DNA of 64,000 bases from Caldilineaceae bacterium (lineage in GTDB: Bacteria; Chloroflexota; Anaerolineae; Caldilineales; Caldilineaceae), in assembly GCA_020634755.1 (NCBI GenBank), contig JACKBC010000018.1:54587-118586 (forward strand), in the 5' to 3' direction. Each line of letters begins with the position of its first letter. The stretch's first letter is position 1. The position numbers and the translations under genes were made by a program. Below, piece by piece: positions 34,867 to 43,182 of the stretch. Below the pieces are notes generated by a model, which saw nothing but the letters and a program-made list of their open reading frames with translations, made no database searches and was not told the DNA's origin.

Positions 34867-35598
34867 CTACAGCCCGGCCATAATGCGGTCCGGCCCGTCG
34901 GTCATGATTACATCTACGCCCAGATTGGCCAGACGGCGCGCTTCCTCCACCTCGTTGACCGTCCACGTGTTGACGGCATAGCCGGCATTTTGGGCCCACG
35001 CCATATAGTCCGCATCAATCAGCGAATGGTGCGGGTGCAGCGCTTCAGGCGCAATAATCGGGCTGAGCCAGGCGTTAGCCAGATGGTCCGGCATCTGCTC
35101 AAAATAGAGCAGCCCCAATCGCACGCGCTTATCCACCCAGCGCATTTTGATCAGCGAAATTGGATTGAAGCTGGAGACAATCACCTGCTCATAGAGATCG
35201 CGGCTGCGGATCAATGCAGCCACCAACTCCACTTCAGGGCCACCCTGCAAGTCGCGGCTTTTGATCTCCACATTGATCTGGCATTGGCCTTGCAGCAGAT
35301 CGAAGACCTGCTCCAACGTGGGGATGCCCACACCAGCAAATTCATTGCCAAAGTGGCCGCCCGCGTCCAGCGCGGCCAATTCGGCCATTGTAAAGCTGCT
35401 CACGGGACCGGAGCCATTGGTGGTCTTGTCCACATCAAAATCGTGAATTACGGCCAGTTGGCCGTCCCGGCTGCACTGCACGTCCAGCTCGACACCGTCG
35501 GCGCCCATGTCCAGCGCCTTGGCAAAAGCGGGCAGGGTATTTTCCGGCGCGGCCTCGCGAGCGCCGCGGTGAGCGAAGATCAAGGATGTATGGTTCAT
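34867..35598 (-). CDS. glycerophosphodiester phosphodiesterase
   Basis: 243 residues, GDPD TIM barrel. Signature residues: FAHRGAREAAPENTLPAF at the start (catalytic His, Arg, Glu), MGADGVELDVQ with the metal-binding Glu/Asp, and VIHDFDVDKTTNGSG with the second His. It ends NLGVDVIMTDGPD. There is no signal peptide, so it is probably a cytoplasmic UgpQ-like enzyme releasing glycerol 3-phosphate. It lies between two family H repeats and has no functionally linked neighbour. Confidence 0.93.
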   Translation of the reverse strand: MNHTSLIFAHRGAREAAPENTLPAFAKALDMGADGVELDVQCSRDGQLAVIHDFDVDKTTNGSGPVSSFTMAELAALDAGGHFGNEFAGVGIPTLEQVFDLLQGQCQINVEIKSRDLQGGPEVELVAALIRSRDLYEQVIVSSFNPISLIKMRWVDKRVRLGLLYFEQMPDHLANAWLSPIIAPEALHPHHSLIDADYMAWAQNAGYAVNTWTVNEVEEARRLANLGVDVIMTDGPDRIMAGL

Positions 35599-35639
35599 AA
35601 GATTCCTGTTCAGGTTGAAGGTTATAAATCTAACCCGGG

Positions 35640-35778
35640 ACGTGTCTATCCAGCCGTAGCCTGAGCCTGTCCGCTTACGAAGGCGTGTTGCTTTGCAACC
35701 GTTTCACGAGCTGCAAAGCGCCAAGGCATAGGTGGGCTTCGACAGGCTCAACCTTCGAGCATCGGGATAGTTACCCCG
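35640..35778. repeat. family H dispersed repeat
   Basis: Begins ACGTGTCTATCC and ends GGGATAGTTACC, with GGTGGGCTTCGACAGGCTCA and GCCTGAGCCTGTCCGC inside in opposite sense, so the element is an imperfect inverted repeat. Confidence 0.6.
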
Positions 35779-35796
35779 GGATTATTTCAACGCGTG

Positions 35797-36633
35797 TCAC
35801 ATGCGCTGGTGTTTGGGGAGTTCCCAGGCCAAGCGCTCCACCTCAGCGCCATCGATGAGTTCAATGGGCTTGTTGCTGGCCCAGGCGCGCGCGTCGCTGC
35901 TAATGCGCCCCGAAGTCACCAAGTAGCCAGACACGGCGCCAGAGTGAATCATGGTGCCGTAGAGATCGCGCACCACCGGTGTGCCCACGGTGCTCGAATA
36001 GCGTTTGCATTGCACAATGGACTGCGCACCATATTGATCTTCCAGCAATATATCAATACCGCCATCTTTGACATTAGGCGTGTCGAGCACCTTATAGCCC
36101 ATGAGGGCAAAGATATGATCGGCCACGTAGGCTTCAAAATCACCCGGGTCCATGACGCTCATCTCGGCTTGGGTGAGCGGTCGCCACTTGGGCGGTCTGC
36201 GCAAACGGCTAAACCAGTTCAGCTTCTGGAGCCATCCGAAACGCGCGCGCCAGTGAATGGCGCTCCGGCGCCAGCCCAGCACCACATAAACGCCCAATAG
36301 AACACATAAAATTGATTGCCAAAGGGTCTGGTTATCGAGCTTGAAGATGCGCTGGTTCCACAGCCGCCATGCCATCCAGCCATAGAGAAGCGGCCAGATC
36401 AGGGTGAAAATGTAAAGCGTGCGTTGATGCTGGATAATGCGGCCCAGCCAGCGCAAGAGCGGGCGCGGAAAAACCACTTGGCGCAGCAGCCGGCCAAAGC
36501 GCAAAAGCCACGCGGGCGCCTTTAGATTGGGCAAACGAACTTTTGCGGACCACACCTTGGTTTGAAATACTTTCGTCTGCGGAGTTCGCTGAATCTGGGT
36601 TGGGCGACGAACAACGAGGGGAAAATGTGCCAT
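35797..36633 (-). CDS. membrane-anchored Mrr-like restriction endonuclease domain protein
   Basis: 278 residues. The N-terminal half is basic with two hydrophobic segments (YIFTLIWPLLYGWMAW and SILCVLLGVYVVLGW). The C-terminal ~120 residues are an Mrr_cat PD-(D/E)XK domain: DFEAYVADHIFALMGYKV, the catalytic GGIDILLE and VQCKRYSS, and YLVTSGRISSDARAWA. Mrr-type enzymes cut modified DNA, but membrane-anchored members with this layout are common and of unknown role. No methyltransferase or specificity gene is adjacent, so a restriction system is not supported. Confidence 0.82.
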   Translation of the reverse strand: MAHFPLVVRRPTQIQRTPQTKVFQTKVWSAKVRLPNLKAPAWLLRFGRLLRQVVFPRPLLRWLGRIIQHQRTLYIFTLIWPLLYGWMAWRLWNQRIFKLDNQTLWQSILCVLLGVYVVLGWRRSAIHWRARFGWLQKLNWFSRLRRPPKWRPLTQAEMSVMDPGDFEAYVADHIFALMGYKVLDTPNVKDGGIDILLEDQYGAQSIVQCKRYSSTVGTPVVRDLYGTMIHSGAVSGYLVTSGRISSDARAWASNKPIELIDGAEVERLAWELPKHQRM

Positions 36634-36639
36634 AAAAAG

Positions 36640-37104
36640 TTACCCAAACAAACGCGCCCAAAAGCCTTTCTTCTTGGGCGGTTCGGGCGGGGGAGGCAAC
36701 GGAATATATTCGGGTTCCTCTTCAATGAGCCCCAATTCCGCCTTGAGTTCATCGGTCATGGCGTCGGGTGTCCACATGGGCTCCCACACAATCTGCACTT
36801 CCACCGCAGGTGCGCCATGACCTTTGAGCGTATTCTGCACATCCTCAATAATCTGCGGCCCCAGCGGGCAGTGCGGCGTAGTCAGCGTCATGGTCACGTT
36901 GACCGACTGGTCTTCTGCCACCTCCACGCCATAGACTAGCCCCAGGTCCACAATGTTGTGGTAGATCTCGGGGTCGATGACGGCTTTGAGGTACTCAAAG
37001 CAGGCTTCGGGTGTAAGGGGGGAGTGAGCAACTTGAGAGGAAGCTTTATCTTCAATTGTTTCTGTCACATCAGAATCGACTGCGATAGAATTCGTCATGA
37101 TCAT
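36640..37104 (-). CDS. DUF59 (MIP18/SufT-like) iron-sulfur assembly protein
   Basis: Up to 154 residues (a second Met is two codons in). Core: PEACFEYLKAVIDPEIYHNI, VDLGLVYGVEV and LTTPHCPLGPQIIEDVQ, the DUF59 signature with the conserved Cys in TxxxCP. Family members help deliver Fe-S clusters. The C-terminal tail is unusual: acidic, then EYIPLPPPPEPPKKKGFWAR, a proline/lysine-rich amphipathic end that may bind a partner or membrane. It ends 7 bp from the Mrr-like gene start and may be cotranscribed. Confidence 0.87.
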   Translation of the reverse strand: MIMTNSIAVDSDVTETIEDKASSQVAHSPLTPEACFEYLKAVIDPEIYHNIVDLGLVYGVEVAEDQSVNVTMTLTTPHCPLGPQIIEDVQNTLKGHGAPAVEVQIVWEPMWTPDAMTDELKAELGLIEEEPEYIPLPPPPEPPKKKGFWARLFG

Positions 37105-37273
37105 GTTTCTCCTTCAATATCTACCAGATCAACCTTAACAATTGAGCCTATCTTACAGCTTGTTGAGCCCAATAGATTGCTGGTTGATGAAGTAGTATAT
37201 ATTATTCGCCGCGTCGGTTCTCCATCTGCCAAACCATGAATCTGGTGGCGCTGGACAAGTTGGGAAACTTGTC

Positions 37274-37681
37274 CTACGTGTGGGCGTCTTTCTGCAGCAG
37301 TTCAATCAGCAAGCCGTTCGTCGCCTTGGGATGCACAAAGGCCACCAGACCATGTACACCTTGGCGCGGCGTTTCGTCGATCAAACGCAGGCCCTGGTTG
37401 CGCAGTTCCGACAGGGCAACGTTAATGTCGTCCACCTCAAAGCAGACGTGATGCGTCCCCTCGCCGCGGCTTTGCAGAAAGCGCGCCGTGCCGCTTTGGC
37501 TGTCGGTGGGCGCAATCAGCTCGATGGCGCCGTTGCCGGCATCCAAAAAGGCGGCTTCCACCAGATGCTCGGCAATGGTGAGGCGCTCCAGCAGCTTAAA
37601 GCCCAGCAGATCGCAATAGGTATGCAGGCTTTCATCAATGCTGTTTACCACAATGCCTACATGATCAATCCGATTTAGCAT
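37274..37681 (-). CDS. mce: methylmalonyl-CoA epimerase
   Basis: 135 residues from MLNRIDHVGIVVNSIDES. VOC-fold metalloenzyme interconverting (R)- and (S)-methylmalonyl-CoA. Metal ligands are in RIDHVGIVV, GTHHVCFEVDD and LLIELLQ, with FLQSRGEGTHH typical of the family. Its start lies inside the end of the HD-domain gene (17-base overlap), and that gene follows methylmalonyl-CoA mutase on the same strand, so the three form one transcription unit for methylmalonyl-CoA metabolism. Confidence 0.92.
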   Translation of the reverse strand: MLNRIDHVGIVVNSIDESLHTYCDLLGFKLLERLTIAEHLVEAAFLDAGNGAIELIAPTDSQSGTARFLQSRGEGTHHVCFEVDDINVALSELRNQGLRLIDETPRQGVHGLVAFVHPKATNGLLIELLQKDAHT

Positions 37682-38222
37682 AAAAGCGTTCAATCCATTC
37701 TTCGATGATAACCTGTTTGCGCGCGCCATAGCGGCCAAAGCTGCGCCGAATTTCCGTCAGCGATTTTTCATGCCACAGGTTGTCGGGCACTTTGGAATAG
37801 AAACAGTCGGCAAAGCTAATAATCTCTTCCTCCACCGTCTCGCACGTCATATCGCGCGCCGGGAGCGGCAAAGTGCGTTCCAAAATATCGGCCTTGGTGA
37901 CGTTGGCATGGCGCTCGGCCACCCGTGCGTGCAGCGGCAACCCCTCTGCCTCCAACAGCTTGGCCCCCTCCACCGTATGCATGAGATAGGGCAAAGTGCC
38001 GGTGCAGAAGAGACTTGGCGTATCTGTGGCCACAATGCCAATGTCATGCAGCATGGCCGCTTCTTCCAAAAAGGCCACGCGTTCAGCGGCCAGCCCCAAC
38101 CGCTGTCCAATCTCCACGGCTCGCTGCGCCACCAGCATACAGTGAATCACGTACAGTGGATAGGTGGGACTGTCGGGCGGAATATACTTGTGGATAATGC
38201 GAAAGACGTCCGTGCGTTCCAT
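37665..38222 (-). CDS. HD-domain phosphohydrolase
   Basis: 185 residues. VIHCMLVAQRAVEIGQRLGL, then the metal-binding AMLHDIGI, HTVEGAKLLEAEG and VAERHANV form an HD hydrolase core. Close relatives are annotated only as HD-domain proteins, some near nucleotide metabolism. It lies between mutase and epimerase genes and overlaps the latter, so it is cotranscribed with them; a role in that pathway is possible but not shown by sequence. Confidence 0.87.
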   Translation of the reverse strand: MERTDVFRIIHKYIPPDSPTYPLYVIHCMLVAQRAVEIGQRLGLAAERVAFLEEAAMLHDIGIVATDTPSLFCTGTLPYLMHTVEGAKLLEAEGLPLHARVAERHANVTKADILERTLPLPARDMTCETVEEEIISFADCFYSKVPDNLWHEKSLTEIRRSFGRYGARKQVIIEEWIERFYAKSD

Positions 38223-38230
38223 GTAGTTTT

Positions 38231-38316
38231 AATTGGGAGTAGGGAGTAGGAAGTAAGGATTAGGCAGGAGGCTCGTCGCGATACCTACTCCCTACTCCTT
38301 AATCCCTACTCCCCTC
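38231..38316. repeat. family G inverted repeat
   Basis: GGGAGTAGGGAGTAGG and AAGGATTAGGCAGG at the left, CCTACTCCCTACTCCTTAAT and CCCTACTCCCC at the right: a long imperfect hairpin filling the gap between the mutase stop and the HD gene start. Confidence 0.85.
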
Positions 38317-38319
38317 TTT

Positions 38320-40017
38320 TCACACCCAGCTCTCTGGCATATATTCGCCAAAGACGCCGCGCAGGGTGTCGCAAATTTCGCCCAGGGTGGCATACGCTTC
38401 CACAGCTTCCACAAAGAGCGGCATGAGCGGGGCGTCTGGCTGGCGTGCGGCTTGCTCAATCTGCGCCAGGATCTGCTGCACGCAGCCATTGTCGCGCGCG
38501 GTGCGCAACTGTTTGAGTTGGGCCATCTGCGCGGTGCGTACGCTCTCGTCCACGCGCAGCAGGTCAGCCACCGGTTCTTCATCGGTTTGATAGCGATTGA
38601 CGCCCACCACGATCTGGTCGCCACTTTCAATGTCGCGTTGCGTCTCATAGGCGGCGTCTTGAATTTCGCGCTGGATAAAGCCTTCTTCCACCGCCCGCAG
38701 CGCGCCGCCCATTTTGTCAATGCGCCCAATGTAATCGGCCGCCTGCGCTTCAATCTGGTCGGTCAGCCACTCAATATAATAGGAGCCGCCCAGCGGGTCC
38801 ACCGTGTCGGCCACACCGCTTTCATGGGCGATGATCTGCTGGGTGCGCAGCGCGATTTCCACCGACTTTTCGGTGGGCAGCGCCAGCGCCTCATCCTTGC
38901 CGTTGGTGTGCAGGCTCTGCGCACCGCCCAACACGGCGGCCAGCGCCTGCATGGTAACGCGCACAATGTTATTGTCGGGCTGCTGCGCGGTCAACGTGCT
39001 GCCGCCGGTCTGCGTGTGGAAACGCAGCCGCCAGCTGCGGTCATCCTGCGCCCCAAAGCGCTCGCGCATGATCTTGGCCCACAGACGGCGAGCGGCGCGG
39101 AACTTGGCCACCTCTTCCAAAAAGTTGTTGTGCGCATTAAAAAAGAAGCTGAGCTGGCCGGCAAACGCATCCACATCCTGACCGCTGGCCAAAGCCGCCT
39201 GCACATATTCAATGCCGTTGGCCAACGTAAAGGCCACCTCCTGCACCGCCGTGCAGCCCGCTTCGCGCATGTGATAGCCACTAATGGAAATGGTGTTCCA
39301 GCGCGGCGCCTCGTCTGCACAGTAGCGGAAAATATCGGTGATCAGCCGCATGGAGGGTTGCGGCGGAAAGATATAGGTGCCGCGCGCAATGTACTCTTTG
39401 AGAATGTCATTCTGCACGGTGCCGCGCAGTTGGCTGGCCGGTACGCCCTGCTTTTTACCCACGGCAATGACCATGGCCAGCAGAATCGCCGCCGGCGCGT
39501 TGATGGTCATGCTAATGCTCACTTTGTCCAGCGGCAGGCCGTTGAGCAGCGTCTCCATATCGGCCAGGCTGCTAATGGAGACGCCCACTTTGCCCACTTC
39601 GCCCTCGGCAAAATCGTGGTCGGCATCGTAGCCAATTTGCGTGGGCAGGTCAAAGGCCACCGAAAGGCCGGTCTGCCCCTGCTCCAGCAGATAGTGATAA
39701 CGGCGGTTGCTCTCGGCGGCGCTGCTAAAACCGGCATACTGGCGCATGGTCCAGTAGCGGCCGCGATACATGTTGGGCTGCACGCCGCGCGTAAAGGGGT
39801 ACTCGCCGGGAAAGCCAATCTGCTGCATATAGCGCTCGTCGGCCCCCTCACCATTTTGCGCGGCCAGATCAGCGGGCGTGTAGAGCGGCGCCACGTCAAT
39901 CTGCGGGCTGCTGGTGGTGAAATGTTCCCGCAGCTCGGGAAAACGTTTGGTTTGGGGAGCTAGCGTATTTTCTTGCCAGGCTTTTTTGAGCGCGGCGATT
40001 CTGTTGACGTTGGTCAT
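38320..40017 (-). CDS. methylmalonyl-CoA mutase, catalytic (large) subunit
   Basis: 565 residues: the TIM-barrel substrate domain without the C-terminal B12-binding domain, so a separate B12 subunit is needed and is not in the window. FPGEYPFTRGVQPNMYRGRY, then WTMRQYAGFSSA, AFDLPTQIGYDADH and LRGTVQNDILKEYIARGTYI. The Tyr in NMY and the Arg in YIARGTY match the residues that select methylmalonyl-CoA, whereas isobutyryl-CoA mutases have Phe and Gln there. It is first in a unit with the HD and epimerase genes. Confidence 0.92.
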   Translation of the reverse strand: MTNVNRIAALKKAWQENTLAPQTKRFPELREHFTTSSPQIDVAPLYTPADLAAQNGEGADERYMQQIGFPGEYPFTRGVQPNMYRGRYWTMRQYAGFSSAAESNRRYHYLLEQGQTGLSVAFDLPTQIGYDADHDFAEGEVGKVGVSISSLADMETLLNGLPLDKVSISMTINAPAAILLAMVIAVGKKQGVPASQLRGTVQNDILKEYIARGTYIFPPQPSMRLITDIFRYCADEAPRWNTISISGYHMREAGCTAVQEVAFTLANGIEYVQAALASGQDVDAFAGQLSFFFNAHNNFLEEVAKFRAARRLWAKIMRERFGAQDDRSWRLRFHTQTGGSTLTAQQPDNNIVRVTMQALAAVLGGAQSLHTNGKDEALALPTEKSVEIALRTQQIIAHESGVADTVDPLGGSYYIEWLTDQIEAQAADYIGRIDKMGGALRAVEEGFIQREIQDAAYETQRDIESGDQIVVGVNRYQTDEEPVADLLRVDESVRTAQMAQLKQLRTARDNGCVQQILAQIEQAARQPDAPLMPLFVEAVEAYATLGEICDTLRGVFGEYMPESWV

Positions 40018-40023
40018 GTTGTT

Positions 40024-40683
40024 CTACATTTCGCTGCGGCCGGCCAGGGCGCGCCCCAGCGTCACCTCGTCGGCATATTCGAGATCGCCACCCACGGGCA
40101 GGCCGCGCGCCAACCGCGTCACCCGAATGCCCATGGGCTTGAGCAGGCGCGAGATGTACATGGCGGTTGCTTCCCCCTCAATGTTGGGATTGGTCGCCAG
40201 CACAATTTCACGCACTTCGCTGGTATGGACCTGCGCCAATAGGCTGGCAGCCGCCTGTTCCGGTGATGCCGGCTGCGCGCCCTGTTGGATGCGACGCAGC
40301 AGTTCGGCCACTTTTAGGTCATCGGGGCCAATCCCATCGGCGGGTGAAATGGCGCCATGCAGCACGTGATAGAGACCGTGGAATTCACGCGTGCGCTCAA
40401 TGGCCTGCACGTCCAGCGGCTCTTCCACCACGCAGATGAGTGAGCGGTCGCGCTGCGCATTGGCACAGATGGCGCACGGATCCTGGTCGGCAATGTTGTG
40501 GCAGACGCTGCAAAAGAGCGTTTTCTCTTTCAGCTCTTGCAGCGCCGTGGCCAGGTTGAGCGCAATGGCCGCGTCGCTGCGCAGCAGAAAGTAGGCCAGA
40601 CGGCTGGCCGTTTTGGGGCCGATACCGGGCAATTGGCCAAACGCGTCAATAAGTTTTGTGACTGGTTCAGCGAGTGGCTGCAT
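40024..40683 (-). CDS. recR: recombination protein RecR
   Basis: 219 residues. N-terminal HhH (LIDAFGQLPGIGPKTASRLA), zinc finger CSVCHNIADQDPCAIC, Toprim domain (ICVVEEPLDVQAIERTREFH, ATNPNIEGEATAMYI) and the C-terminal RLARGLPVGGDLEYADEVTL. RecR works with RecO/RecF to load RecA at gaps. It follows ybaB and dnaX on the same strand, the classic dnaX-ybaB-recR order, and ends 6 bp from the mutase start. Confidence 0.97.
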   Translation of the reverse strand: MQPLAEPVTKLIDAFGQLPGIGPKTASRLAYFLLRSDAAIALNLATALQELKEKTLFCSVCHNIADQDPCAICANAQRDRSLICVVEEPLDVQAIERTREFHGLYHVLHGAISPADGIGPDDLKVAELLRRIQQGAQPASPEQAAASLLAQVHTSEVREIVLATNPNIEGEATAMYISRLLKPMGIRVTRLARGLPVGGDLEYADEVTLGRALAGRSEM

Positions 40684-40687
40684 ATAC

Positions 40688-41074
40688 CTAAAGCCCCAAG
40701 CCCGGCGGCAGGCCCATGCCGCTGGTCAAGCCGCTCATGCGCTCTTCGGCCAGCTCATGGCTCTTTTGCAGGGCGTCGGCCACAGCGGCCAGCACCAGAT
40801 CTTCCAACATTTCAACATCGTCCGGGTCCACAGCCTCAGGCTTGATCTTGATGGAGCGGATTTCTTGCTTGCCCGTGGCCACCACGGTGACCATGCCGCC
40901 GCCCGCTGAGCCGGTGACTTCTTCATCGGCCAGGCCATCCTGCGCCTTTTCCATCTCGTCTTGTAGCTTCTGCATTTGCGACATCAAGTTATTCATGCCG
41001 CCAGACCCTGCATTGGGCGACATGCCGCCAAAGTTGGGCTGGGGACCGCTGCCGCGTGGTTTTCGTTTTGGCAT
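40688..41074 (-). CDS. ybaB: YbaB/EbfC nucleoid-associated protein
   Basis: 128 residues from MPKRKPRG, preceded by AAAGGAA; an earlier in-frame ATG is upstream of that site and unlikely. Core: LMSQMQKLQDEMEKAQDGLA, VVATGKQEIRSIKIKPEAVD and MLEDLVLAAVADALQKSHEL. The N-terminus is longer and richer in Gly/Pro than usual. YbaB dimers bind DNA and are almost always encoded between dnaX and recR, as here. Confidence 0.95.
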   Translation of the reverse strand: MPKRKPRGSGPQPNFGGMSPNAGSGGMNNLMSQMQKLQDEMEKAQDGLADEEVTGSAGGGMVTVVATGKQEIRSIKIKPEAVDPDDVEMLEDLVLAAVADALQKSHELAEERMSGLTSGMGLPPGLGL

Positions 41075-41093
41075 AGTAATTCCTTTCAAAAGT

Positions 41094-41176
41094 TAGGGAG
41101 TAGGGATTAGGCAGTAGGGATTAGGCAGACATTTAGTCTCGTGCGCTTGCCTACTCCTTACTTCTTAATCCCTACT
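41094..41176. repeat. family G inverted repeat
   Basis: AGGGAGTAGGGATTAGGCAG (and a second AGTAGGGATTAGGCAG) at the left, GCCTACTCCTTACTTCTTAA and TCCCTACTCC at the right. It fills the gap between the dnaX stop and ybaB start. Confidence 0.85.
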
Positions 41177-41185
41177 CCATTTGCA

Positions 41186-42862
41186 CTATTCTATCACCTC
41201 GGCCCCCCATTCGGCGATTGCAAAATCAACCAGCGGGTCGGGACCGTTGGGGGTAGTTTCAACTGGGGCACTGCGTTTCAAGCCGCTCAGCCGCGCCTCG
41301 TTGCCGTCCTGGCACTCTAAGGAAATAGGACGCCCCAGATATTTGGAGAGCAAATCGGTCACCAGCGGCAGCGTGTCGGGCTTTTCAATCATACCGCGGG
41401 TGAACTGATTGTTGCCAAAGGCAAAGGCCACCTGATTTTCGCCTGCCGCAATATCGCGCACGGTGTTGAGCGCCGCTTGCGTCTGCAACCCGCAAGCATT
41501 ACGCACAATGGTTAAAAAGTGCTTCCAACCATCACCGCTCAACTTTTGCAGCGCGGCAACATCCAGCTGCGGAACATCAGCTTCATCCTCACCAGCGTCT
41601 GTGGCTGCGGCGGCCGCTGGGGCATCTTCGGCGGGCGCAGCCGCCGCCGTGGGCGCATCATGCTGGCCATTGGCGCTGGGGCCGGCGGTGACCGGCGGTT
41701 GTGTGGCGGGGGCTGCCGTTGGCGCGGCGCTGGGCGGCGTCCCCTGCTCGGCAACAACGGGCGCCGCCGCAAAGGTAGCCACGCCCTGCACCGACTCGAT
41801 CAGCGCCATTTCCAGCGGTAGCTGCGGCTGATAGCCGCCCTTGAGCTCCTGTACAGCTTCGCTAAAGCGCTTGATGGCAAAGAGCGTCTGGTTTTGGGCC
41901 AGCTTTTGGGCCTGGGCCTGCATCTGCTGCACCGTCTCGGTGGGCAGCTCGTTGAGCAGGCCGGCGTCATCCGTCATTTGCAGCACCAGCACCCCGCGCA
42001 AATGCTCGATGACCTGATGACAAAATTCGTTGAGGCTGGCGCCCGTGTAGAGCAATTGCTGTAACAGCGTTAAGCCGGCGGCAATATTTTTGGCGGCCAG
42101 CGCATCCACAAAACCAACCACCGCGGCCAGGTTGACCGCGCCCAGCACCTGCTGCACCTGCGTCAGCGTCACTTTTTCGGCGCCGTAGCTCAACATCTGG
42201 TCCAGCAGGCTCACGGCGTCGCGCATGCAGCCCTGGGCGCTGCGCCCAATGGCCGTGAGCGCATCGGCGTCGGCCTGGAAGCCTTCGGCGTCCACAATAT
42301 TTTGCAGGTGGCCGGCAATCTCGTTGACCGGAATGCGGCGAAAGTCAAAACGCTGGCAGCGGCTGAGCACCGTGGCTGGAATCTTGTGCGGCTCGGTGGT
42401 GGCCAGCACAAAGCGGGCGTGGGGCGGCGGCTCTTCCAGCGTTTTGAGCAGCGCGTTAAAAGCGCTGGTGCTCAGCATGTGGACCTCGTCGATAATGTAG
42501 ACCTTAAAGCGCCCCTCGCTAGGCCGAAAGCCCACCTTATCGCGCAGCTCGCGTATGTCGTCCACGCTGTTGTTGGAGGCGGCGTCAATCTCGATCAGGT
42601 CCAACATGCGGCCTTCGGTAATGGCCGTGCAGGTGGGGCACACATTGCAGGGACGGTCGCCCTCCGACGCGGTGCAGTTGAGCGCCTTGGCCAGAATGCG
42701 CGCCGTGCTGGTCTTGCCCGTGCCGCGCGGCCCCGAGAAAAGATAGGCGTGCGCGACGCGATCGTCGCGCAGGGCATTGCGCAGCGTCTGCGTCACATGC
42801 TCCTGCCCGACTACTTCGTCAAATGTTTGGCTGCGCCATTTGCGGTAGAGTGCCTGGGTCAT
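41186..42862 (-). CDS. dnaX: DNA polymerase III subunits gamma/tau
   Basis: 558 residues. AAA+ clamp-loader ATPase: Walker A GPRGTGKTS (about 44-52), zinc-binding cysteines in CTASEGDRPCNVCPTC, Walker B YIIDEVHMLS and sensor 1 ATTEPHKIPATVLSRCQRFD. Domain III and an Ala/Pro-rich linker (about 360-420) follow, then a tau-like C-terminal domain (WKHFLTIVRNACGLQTQAAL). It heads the dnaX-ybaB-recR cluster. I see no clear slippery A-run for a gamma/tau frameshift. Confidence 0.95.
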   Translation of the reverse strand: MTQALYRKWRSQTFDEVVGQEHVTQTLRNALRDDRVAHAYLFSGPRGTGKTSTARILAKALNCTASEGDRPCNVCPTCTAITEGRMLDLIEIDAASNNSVDDIRELRDKVGFRPSEGRFKVYIIDEVHMLSTSAFNALLKTLEEPPPHARFVLATTEPHKIPATVLSRCQRFDFRRIPVNEIAGHLQNIVDAEGFQADADALTAIGRSAQGCMRDAVSLLDQMLSYGAEKVTLTQVQQVLGAVNLAAVVGFVDALAAKNIAAGLTLLQQLLYTGASLNEFCHQVIEHLRGVLVLQMTDDAGLLNELPTETVQQMQAQAQKLAQNQTLFAIKRFSEAVQELKGGYQPQLPLEMALIESVQGVATFAAAPVVAEQGTPPSAAPTAAPATQPPVTAGPSANGQHDAPTAAAAPAEDAPAAAAATDAGEDEADVPQLDVAALQKLSGDGWKHFLTIVRNACGLQTQAALNTVRDIAAGENQVAFAFGNNQFTRGMIEKPDTLPLVTDLLSKYLGRPISLECQDGNEARLSGLKRSAPVETTPNGPDPLVDFAIAEWGAEVIE

Positions 42863-42921
42863 CCTGTTATGGCCGATTGCAGATCGGTTTCAACGAAATC
42901 ATTGCTCTTAATGTGATGCCA

Positions 42922-43182
42922 TTAGTTAGGCAGCCCATATTTGTCATAACCTAAAATCTCTTCGGCAGAGCGTGCGTCTAAGACAGCCAACGCCGCGCAC
43001 TCTCGACCTATACGCAAAATCTCTTCTCTTGTCTATTGCGAGAGCTGTTGGCGCTTTGACTTTTCACGATTTAGACGCTCTCGCAGCGCCGTAATAATCA
43101 CTTGTGTTGTTGACTCACCCGTGAATCCAGTTAACTCGCTTACTAATTTATCCACCTCTGGATGTTCGACCGTTAGCGCCAT
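42922..43182 (-). pseudogene. VapB-type (Rv0623-like) antitoxin with an in-frame stop
   Basis: From ATG 43182, with GAGGTAA upstream, the frame reads MALTVEHPEVDKLVSELTGF and TGESTTQVIITALRERLNRE, a ribbon-helix-helix antitoxin. Codon 50 is TAG (43033-43035); directly after it and still in frame come TREEILRIGRECAALAVLDA and RSAEEILGYDKYGLPN, the conserved toxin-binding tail, ending at a TAA. The full 86-codon gene is thus intact except for one nonsense codon. No VapC toxin follows: dnaX begins 60 bp downstream. It is a relic, or a truncated 49-residue DNA-binding protein. Confidence 0.82.

Noticed and set aside
35797..36633. A restriction-modification system around the Mrr-like gene
   Set aside because: No methyltransferase, specificity subunit or other defence gene is adjacent, and the protein is membrane-anchored.
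38452..39963. 503-codon plus-strand open frame
   Set aside because: It is the antisense shadow of methylmalonyl-CoA mutase; high GC removes stops. The minus-strand protein has clear motifs throughout.
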